A model generated the notes under the pieces. The model did no database searches and was not told the DNA's origin. It saw nothing but the letters and a program-made list of their open reading frames with translations. Below, in pieces: positions 56,510 to 64,000 of a stretch of DNA of 64,000 bases. Location: NCBI RefSeq assembly GCF_963259705.1, contig NC_081848.1, forward strand, positions 52,289,408 through 52,353,407. The letters run 5' to 3'. A program made the position numbers and the translations under genes. Source of the DNA: Myotis daubentonii (lineage: Eukaryota; Chordata; Mammalia; Chiroptera; Vespertilionidae). The number at the start of each line of letters is the position of its first letter. Position 1 is the first letter of the stretch.

Positions 56510-56719
56510 ATGCATTAGTTATCTATTGCTGTGTAACAAATTAAATAAAAACTTATTGGCTCAAAACATCACTAATTATTTATATACTAGGGGCCCGGTG
56601 CACGAAATTCGTGCACTGGGTGTGTGTGGGGGAGTGTCCCTCAGCCCAGTCTGCCCCCTCTCACATACTGGGAGCCCTCAGGCGTTGACCCCCATCACCC
56701 TCCAATCGCAGGATTGGCC

Positions 56720-57115
56720 CCTTGCCCAGGCCTGACTCCTCTGACAGAGGTGTCAGGCCTGGGCAGGGGACCCTCATTTCCCCCCATCACTGGTTCTGCC
56801 CCCAGCCCAGGCCTGATGCCTCTGGCCCAGGCATCAGGCCTGGGCAGGGGACCCCCAGACTCCTCCGATTGCTGGCTCTGCCCCTTGCCCAGGCCTGATG
56901 CCTCGGCCAGAGGCGTAGACCCCCATCACCCTCCGATCGCCTGATCAGCCCCTTGCCCAGGCCTGATGCCTCCGCCAGAGGTGTCAGGCTTGGACAGGGG
57001 ACCCCCATCTCCCCCCGATCACTGGCTCTGGCCCCCGCCCAGGCCTGAGGCCTCTGGCCCAGGAATCATGCCTGGGCAGGGGACCCCCATCTCCCTCTGA
57101 TCGCTTGCTCCACCC
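56720..57115. repeat. About 80-bp tandem repeat with internal inverted repeats
   Basis: 'cccaggcctga' recurs at 56725, 56806, 56888, 56956 and 57038 (steps 81, 82, 68, 82). In most units it is followed by its own reverse complement 'tcaggcctggg' (56754, 56830), so each unit can fold into a GC-rich hairpin. Confidence 0.85.
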
Positions 57116-57448
57116 CCCGCCCGGGCAGCGGGGACCTGCAGCTGCAGCGGCCCCGCAATCATGGGCTTCACTTTAGGCCCAGGCAAGGGACCCCTAGCTC
57201 CCGGGACTGCCAGCTTCAACCGTGCCCAGCTCCCATCGCTGGCTCCACCCCTACTTCCTGCTATCACTGGCAAGGGCGGCAAAGGCACCTGATTCTCCGA
57301 TCATGGCTGGGGGGCAGGGCATGCCCTGCCCCCCAGCTCTTAGCTCCCCCCTAGGTTTCCGATCACTGTCAGTGGCAGGGGGCTTCTTCCTGCTTTCCCT
57401 TTCGCCTCCCTGCATTGTGCCTACATATGCAAATTAACCGCCATCTTG

Positions 57449-57507
57449 TTGGCAGTTAACTGCCAATCTTAGTTGGCAGTTAACTGCCAATCTTAGTTGG
57501 CAGTTAA
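57449..57507. repeat. 24-bp palindromic tandem repeat
   Basis: The perfect 18-bp palindrome ttggcagttaactgccaa occurs at 57449-57466 and 57473-57490, with a half copy at 57497-57507. Lies inside the Helitron, 80-140 bp from its 5' end. Confidence 0.9.
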
Positions 57508-58129
57508 TTTGCATATAGCCCTGATTAGCCAATGAAAAGGGTATCGTCGTACGCCAATTACTATTTTTCTCTTTTATTAGCTAGGATAGCTTCTGTAGGA
57601 CAGAAATTCAGAAGTGGCTGAGCTGGGTGGTTTTATCTTGGGGTATCTCATGAGGTTACAGCAGAATGCAAGTAGGTCTGCAGTCCTTTTACAAAGTTTT
57701 CTCCTTTGGGTGGCATGAATGTCCTCATGCCATGGCAGCTAACATCCCTCAGAGCGAGCTATCTAAGAAAGAAAGGAGCCACAGCGCCTTTCATGACCCC
57801 ATCCATGAAGCCACACACCATAACTTCTCTATTTTTCTAGTCATTAGAAGCTCGCCACCGAGTCCTGCTCACCCTCAAGGGGAGGGGTATTACTAGTAAG
57901 CTCTCTCTTTTGAAGAGAGGAGTCTCAAAGAATCTGTAGACATTTAAAAACCACCGAAGTCTGCTTCTTAGTAAGAGAGTTAGGATTGTTCTGTAGGGAT
58001 CTTAAGGAAGTAGTTTTTATTTTAATAGACATAAAATTTTCCTGAAAATTAGAGTTGTCTAAAAGAACGAGTTGCCCTTCACTTGACGGATCCTAAAAGA
58101 ATCTGAATCGTTGACTGGAGACGTGATAT

Positions 58130-58720
58130 TCATTCTTTTATTCAACTAATGTGTGCAGAGCGTTCACTACTAACCATGCACTGTGTAAGGAGCTGTAGAT
58201 GCAAGGGTGAGCAAGACAGATGTGGCACCTGCACTCATGGGGTTGATTATCCTAAGAGAGTGAACAGGCACATCAAATAATTATAGGTTGTGATGAGTGG
58301 TGTGAAGGCAATAAATAAAGAGGCCAGTATAATGGCAACTAAGGGCTAAGGAGCTGCTTTGGTTGTATATAGAGAGTTCATAAAAGAAATAAAGGTTTGG
58401 ACAAGAGAATCCTTTAGACTCTTCCAATATCATAGTGGTCACTCATCCATTCCTTCATCCATCCATTCAGCAGACACTTACTAGGGTCTACTATGTGCCA
58501 GGCACTGTGCAAAGGAAACAGTTTCACCTTTTAAAGAACCTGGGGTCTTGTGAAAGTGAACCAGATGATGATTCCGTGTGATACAGGGGTTATGTGCATG
58601 GAGCCTGATGCACAGAGGAGAGACAGCCCTGCCTGGGCATTAGTGAAAGCTTCCTGCAGGTGCTTTGAGCTGTATCTTCAAGGGCACTGACAATCAACAT
58701 AAGAAAATGTTTTTAAAAGG
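58130..58720 (-). mobile_element. L2 LINE 3' fragments, probably two
   Basis: Two successive antisense L2 starts are visible: 'cattcttttattcaactaat' with 'gcactcatggggttgattat', and from 58440 'cattccttcatccatccatt' with 'tctactatgtgccaggcact'. They are likely two separate copies. Confidence 0.65.
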
Positions 58721-59595
58721 TCAGCATCTGAGATGCCAGGACTTGTTAAGAAGAACGAAGGAACAGAGACAAAAGTGAAATGTTAAGTTTAATGAGTTAA
58801 TGGAGCCTGATGAGGGAATGCACTCAGAATACTGGCTCCTGAGCACTACATTAAGGTGCATTGAGCTGGGAACGAAAAGCTCATTTCACATTTAAAACTT
58901 CTCAAAAGAAATTCCAGTACCACAGTCTCATCACACTGTGCTTCTGTCACAGCAGCTTTCCCTGTGATTCCCTGCCACAAGCTGTCTGCTGCAGACCGGC
59001 AGCCCCCTCACTAATCTGCCACTGTTTTGTGCCCCCATAGTCTGTGCTACTCAAGGTGTCTTTCCCCAAAATTCTACCCTTTCATTCATGCCGGGGTCTT
59101 ACTGCATCTACTAGGGTTCAGGAATCTAGAGAAGGGGCTGCGATGTAAATTAACAAAGAGATTAGACATGAAATATAAATTTGGGAGGCATTTCGGGGGA
59201 GCCAGGGGAGGCTTAGCTTTAGTAACTAAACTCCCCAAATCTCCGGGGCCCAGGGCTTTTTATTCCCACATTTTGCCCTATAGCGAAGCAGATATACATA
59301 TCAAAGGTAAAGTTTGGTAAACAGTAAAGGACCATCAGGTTGGGGGAACTGCCTTCCATTGTTCCAGCAGCAGGTAATAACATGCAGATTTTCAGCCCTG
59401 CTGAAAGAGTCCATTCAACCTTTTGAGGACTTCTCTTGGCATTTTTTATGACCCTGCTGGAATTAGCCTCCAGCACATCAAATCTTACTGCTTCCCTGAA
59501 ACCTTTGGACCCCTCCAGCCTATAGAGATTTCTCCCTCTGGGGATTCTTCAAGGACACTGAGACCATTTGTCTTGGTTCTTCCTTGACTCGGAAA
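58721..59595. other. Unclassified sequence
   Basis: No gene or repeat recognised; frames up to 97 codons are featureless. Confidence 0.3.
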
Positions 59596-59599
59596 TGTC

Positions 59600-59810
59600 T
59601 CTTGTTGGTCTGCATGGGCTCTGAAATAAACTGTGACTTTGGGCAAGCAAGTGGCCTAACCTCTCCATGCCTCAGTTTACTCATTTGCAAGGGGGGGGGG
59701 GGTAATAAAAATACCTTTAGTTTGGTTGTTGTGAGGATTAGATAAGTTTATAAACATGAAGTGTTTAGACTACCTCTGCCTGGCTCTAGTAGGCATGACG
59801 TAACTGGCAG
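59600..59810 (+). mobile_element. MIR SINE relic
   Basis: 'tgactttgggcaagcaagtg', 'cctctccatgcctcagttta', 'ctcatttgcaag' then a 12-G run (59692-59702 region), 'ggttgttgtgaggattagat', 'tacctctgcctggct'. Confidence 0.8.
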
Positions 59811-60879
59811 CCTTAATTATTGCAAGCCCTTTGCAGGCAGGAGACATGCCCTTCTGTCCTTCAGGGACTCAATAAAAAGCTCAGCAGTGTCAATGTGACC
59901 ACTATCTAATGAATGAATAAAATGTGTCTTATTGTTACTTCCTCTTAATGCCCAGACCGACACACTTGGTTCCAATTTTCTAAGAAAAGCGAGCCCAGGG
60001 CTGATTATGTTCTGGTGACTTTTTCCCCCCCCGCCAGGTCCTAGCTCTCTGGGCTGTGTATCTGAAATAACAGTTGGGTGCAGCTTATTTAAAGCCACAA
60101 TGCAATCGGTAAACTTGACACTTCAGCAATTATATTTTTCAGGTTGGAAGAGGTGCAAAACTTGAGGCACAGATAATTGGAAGGCAAAGAAGACCTTTCT
60201 TATTTTCAGCACATGGACACTTAATCTTGGGAGGAGGAGGAGGGGAGCATCCTTTCCTCTGCCCTTTGTTACTCTTTGCTGACCATTTCTGTCTTCTTCC
60301 CTCGTCTCCAGTTGCTGAGTCTCCTTGCTTCTCTTCTGCTTCTTCCTCCGGTCATCAGGCTGAGAGGATGTGGGTCCGTTTTCTCCTCTATTTTCCTCTC
60401 TCGGTGCCTCCCTCCGGTTCTAGTCTCATGCGTAAGCAGAGGAGCTTTCAGCCAACAAACCCTGAAAGGCCCTACTTCTCTGATTCACCTTAGGATACAC
60501 CGTGAACAGCGACATGTCACCTGGTGAGCCAGGAACAAAGATTATTCTTTTTTCCACTAGCCTGCTAAGCAGGAGTTTATTTATCAGATTGGTCTCTTGG
60601 TTTGAAAATCAGAGCACCGGACTTAGAGGAAGCAACATAGGATTTTGAGAGCCCCTTAAACAGTGGTGCTGGGGCCCAATATCTTACCTACTCCAGGTCT
60701 GTCCCCAGCGCCCACCTATTTTCTGAGCTGGAGACCTATTGTCTTTGATGCAGTCCATGGTACACCCCCTTTTGAAAGACCCCTTAAATGGGACACATCC
60801 ACAATTGAATGTATATAATCTCACCCTATCCCCCCATTCCCACACACATACCATAGCTTCTCTTCTTAAATTCGTTATC
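59811..60879. other. Unclassified sequence
   Basis: No gene recognised. 60720-60880 may be the upstream part of the L2 that follows. Confidence 0.3.
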
Positions 60880-61500
60880 TCAGGTGATTATATTACCACT
60901 GACATTGCCCTCCCTGCCCCGTGGTTCATGTGAAAACCCTCAGAGCCATTCCTGACTCCCTTCTCCCCTCCTACACATCACTATGCACAGCATGCATCCT
61001 CTTCAACCCACTTTCCAAACAACCTTGATGTCATCCCCCCGTCTATCCTTAGCCCATGACCCTTCTCCAGGTTACTATGAAAGCCTTTTAGCATATGTCC
61101 CTGCCCCAGACTCTCCCTAGCAATCCATCTTTATACAGTGCCACTGCAAAGGTTATTCGATCATCCCAAGGACACAGCCTGCCTTTTCACTACTCTCTGT
61201 CTTTGTACTGTGTATCCTCTGCCTAGAGTACCTGTTCCCTTTTCTAATTAGCAAGTTTTTACCTATCTTGCAAGAAGGTGTTGGGAGTGCCTTTTCAAAT
61301 GTTACCTTTTCCTAGGCCCTCACCCCAGACAGAATGAGTTACTCCTTTCTCTGTCCTCTCATTGATACTTAGTTCACGAGTCTTCATTTTACAAATACCT
61401 GTTTTATCTGCTTCTGCAACTTCTTGTAGGCAGGAATAATGTCTTCCCTTTGTATCACCCTTCTCCTACTTTATCAATAAATGTTTGTTGAATGAAAGGT
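60880..61500 (+). mobile_element. L2 LINE 3' end
   Basis: Sense L2: 'gttactatgaaagcctttta', 'agactctccctagcaatcca', 'gcagtgccact'-like text, 'tctgcctagagtacctgttc', 'cttgtaggcaggaataatgt' and the terminal 'caataaatgtttgttgaatg'. One of the most complete L2 3' ends here. Confidence 0.75.
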
Positions 61501-62720
61501 TTAAATTTCACAAAAATTCATTGAGTATCTCGTTCATGCAGACACAATATTCTAAACGCTGTGGAAAACTCAATGACCCTATTATACTCACAGAACAAAC
61601 AATCCAGTCTAAAATTGGCCCAAGGAGGTGACCTTAGGAGTGCCTTCAGAGTTCCTTCCTTAGCATTACTGCACATGCAGTTTGCTGTCACCAGGTGGCA
61701 GGAGTGTGCCACGGTCATGTGGTCCAAGCCATGAAGTTCCAGAACTTCAAAAGCTGGTTGGGGGTTGCTAGATTAATAGCAAGAGAACCACAGGGGAAAT
61801 GTGGGCTGTCATCAGGTTCTGTACATGGCTGGCCTTGCAAGGGGCTTGCTCTTGGGAGCTGCCACAGCTGCACCTGACATGCTGTTTTGCATTCAGACAC
61901 AATGTTCTCTCTAAGCCATAAACCCAAAGCAGAGAGATGGAGAGGTCTCCAGGTTGGGACCAGGTCTACCCCTTAGCAGACCTCCTGTGGTGCACATCCC
62001 GTTAACTTATTCCAATGGTGAGCTCCCATTCAGCTGTGTAATGACAGGGCCCTTGCTGACAGCTTTTGCCTATTTTAATTCAGACCATAACTATGGCAAT
62101 TAGGGGATCTTGGGTGACCTCTCTCGGAGCAGTTTCGATTAAAGAGATATGAGCTGATCCCAAACTGCACTGTGTGAAAAAATGAATGGAAATGGGGTGG
62201 CGGGGGGAGGGGGGGAGTGGAGATTGCAAGGCAGGGCAACACTTTCAGCAAGTTTGATTTGAAACACAGTACGAGAACAGCTGGAGAGGGAGAGAAAACT
62301 GGTGAAAGGTCCAGTGTCATGCCTCATCCTCCCCACCCCCCACTGCTGCTACCCTCCCAGGATGGGGGAGACATACCTGAGTCTACAGGCTGAGGACATG
62401 GACAGGGACGAAATAGAAGCAAACACAAGAAGGAAAGAGGATCACAGCCTGCTCAGTGTTCAGCAGGAGGGGATGAGGACAAGGACGCAGGAGGGGATTA
62501 GCCTTGGGAAGAACTGAAGAATCAAAACTCTTCTTCCTTTGAGGCAAGAAATGAAGTTGGGATTTGCTAGAGTTTGCTATGAGGATAGAGGAGACAGAGA
62601 TCTGAGGAAGTTCATGTCTAAAGTACTTTATTTTAGGGTGAGATAAGAGAACAAAGAGTGAGAATAACAAGAGGGATATAGCAACCTTGATAAAAATGAT
62701 AAGGACTAGAAGCAAGAGAG
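61501..62720. other. Unclassified sequence
   Basis: No gene or repeat recognised. G-rich patch at 62197-62218. The 110-codon minus frame 62383-62715 is featureless. Confidence 0.3.
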
Positions 62721-63720
62721 AAGACGCTATGAAGAATGGGAAAGGAAATTGATTAGGAATAAATTTAAGATGTATGGTTAAGGATAGAATTCATGAGTTT
62801 GTAGTAAGGCTGCTGGTGGGGCTGCCAGGTCTTATACAGCAGAACTCAGAAGTCTGGAATAGTTCCGTTGTTCTGCTTAGCTGATCTAGGGAAGGTGGTT
62901 AGTTAGAGAAATAGAAGAGGTGACCTAAGGAAGAGTGTTGGTGAGGATGTGGTTAAAATGGTTAAGCATGGTGTCCAGACTGAGTGTGGAAGGAATTGAC
63001 AACATGACAGGTGGGAAGAGCACAGTGATTATGTAGTCATAGGTCTCATTGACCCAGAGTCACTGCAAGGGGGTGAGGAAATGGGAAAGTTGGAGGTGGA
63101 ATGAGAGAGGGCTGTTGAGAGTCAAGATTTCCAACCTGAGGGTGTTTCTATATGGGGAGGCATTTGGTGTGGAGGGAGCTAAGCTCATTGGAGCAGTGGA
63201 AGTTAGAGGGATGGCTGCACCTCAAGTATGAGTTAAAAGCTCTGGGATAGTGGTTCCCTGAACTTCAGTTTGAATTTGGGGTTTTGGAATCAGCATTTGA
63301 GGCAAACATCTGATGCTTTGTTTCAATGACCATGCAGAAAGACACAAATCTAGAAACTCCAAGTTTTCTTTCCTTCTCCCTTAAAGAGAGGGATTGGGGG
63401 GGGGAGGCCACTCTCACCTTTTTCAATCAAAGGTGTACTATTTTTTCTTGGAGAAGTGAAGCCCCCAGCTCTTGTCTTCTATGACTTACCCACTCACACT
63501 GATAAAGTTAATTATCTACCCTGGCTAAATGACTTTCCCTAGCAACATCCTAGCAACTAGCGTCAGCTCTGCCTTAGGCTATGAAACTGGAAAGAGATTT
63601 CTTGAAGTCCAGTGTATTTTACACAGAACAAAACATCTGAACAGGAAATTAAACAGAAAGTAAACTGGATTCATTGCTAGGAGATGAGACACAGACACAA
63701 TAGTTCATGACAATCCATCA
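62721..63720. other. Unclassified sequence, possibly L2-related
   Basis: 62800-63240 has the purine-rich composition of antisense L2 but no clear anchor. The remainder is unassigned. Confidence 0.25.
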
Positions 63721-63729
63721 GAATGCAAT

Positions 63730-64000
63730 AGTCAAAATAAGAAACTCTCTCCTCATAGGTTCTGCTGAAGTCTGGGGGAGAGAATGAGGGATCTCATTCC
63801 ATGGAGAAGAGGAGGATTTAAATGGGCAGGAGAAGGAAGGGCATCCTAGGTGGTGGGAAAGGTATAAGCAAATGCGCCAAGTCTGAAAGTGGGGGACAAG
63901 GGAACCCAGCTGGGTGGCGCTGGGAGCTGTCTGCAATCTATGACCACATTATGGAGGGTCTTGAGGTCACTTGAAGAAACTGAGTTGATTCCTAGGGAGA
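63730..64000 (-). mobile_element. L2 LINE 3' fragment
   Basis: 'gaagggcatcctaggtggtg', 'gcaaatgcgccaagtctgaa' and 'attatggagggtcttgaggt' fit antisense L2. It runs to the window end. Confidence 0.5.

Larger units (their letters stand above)
56587..57586 (-). mobile_element. Helitron, 1.0 kb, with hairpin-forming repeats
   Basis: Starts 'ctaggggcccggtgcacg' with perfect hairpin tgcacgaaattcgtgca, preceded by A. Ends 'cttttattagctagga' at 57586, followed by T. The interior has five copies of a GC-rich, self-complementary unit and, near the 5' end, a palindrome array with 'ccgccatcttg' at 57438. No Rep/helicase coding. Insertion into an LTR gives a clean empty-site reconstruction. Confidence 0.92.
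56510..57960. mobile_element. Old LTR split by a Helitron
   Basis: Left part 56510-56586 ('gcattagttatctattgctg', 'tgtgtaacaaattaaat') and right part 57587-57960 ('cagaaattcagaagtggctg', 'tctcatgaggttacag', 'catgccatggcagctaacat', 'gaagccacacaccataactt', 'aatctgtagacatttaa') are the two halves of one old mammalian LTR. Family not fixed. Confidence 0.6.

Overview
The window is a gene-poor, transposon-saturated stretch of mammalian nuclear DNA, almost certainly from a vespertilionid (vesper) bat. The evidence is the combination of repeat families: about a dozen tRNA-derived Ves SINEs with box-B-like heads and pyrimidine-rich bodies; at least seven Helitrons of the bat HeliBat type, flanked by host A and T, with TC at the 5' end and a terminal hairpin then CTAG at the 3' end; one SPIN-type hAT element; a mariner-type MITE; and a young LINE-1 derivative. 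Old pan-mammalian repeats (MIR, L2, L1M, MaLR LTRs, hAT-Charlie, Tigger) fill the rest. I find no exon, host gene, tRNA or rRNA gene. The window is intergenic or lies inside a very long intron.

Layout. 0-9 kb: a decayed minus-strand L1M block (about 990-2790) split by a Ves SINE, a minus Helitron (3260-3656), Tigger and hAT-Charlie fragments, the SPIN element (5833-6055) and a solo LTR with 6-bp target duplication (6989-7325). 9-21 kb: mostly unclassified sequence with microsatellites, Ves SINEs, MIR, L2 (including a reverse-transcriptase relic at 15.5-16.1 kb), a Charlie element and a Tigger element. 21-30 kb: a composite Helitron (21040-22097), then old plus-strand L1 ORF2 pieces dissected by later Ves, L1 and Helitron insertions, and MaLR-type LTRs. 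30-43 kb: L2 and MIR relics, one MaLR-like LTR, a minus L1M 3' end (40745-41285). 43-46 kb: the best-preserved element, a 1.9-kb half-LINE (5' UTR, intact ORF1, no ORF2, poly-A) with a perfect 16-bp target duplication. 46-58 kb: a Helitron (47307-47784), a second composite Helitron with a 47-bp minisatellite (48779-50246), an inverted pair of LTR ends (51.3-51.85 kb), a mariner MITE inside an LTR (52704-52838), and a 1-kb Helitron with hairpin repeats (56587-57586). 58-64 kb: mainly L2, MIR and unclassified sequence.

The only open reading frame with recognisable conserved protein features is ORF1 of the half-LINE (44349-45197, minus). All other open frames are chance frames or relics in repeats. 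Boundaries given for old repeats are estimates by eye; boundaries of young elements rest on visible target duplications or termini. Family names come from memory of consensus sequences and were not checked against a repeat library.
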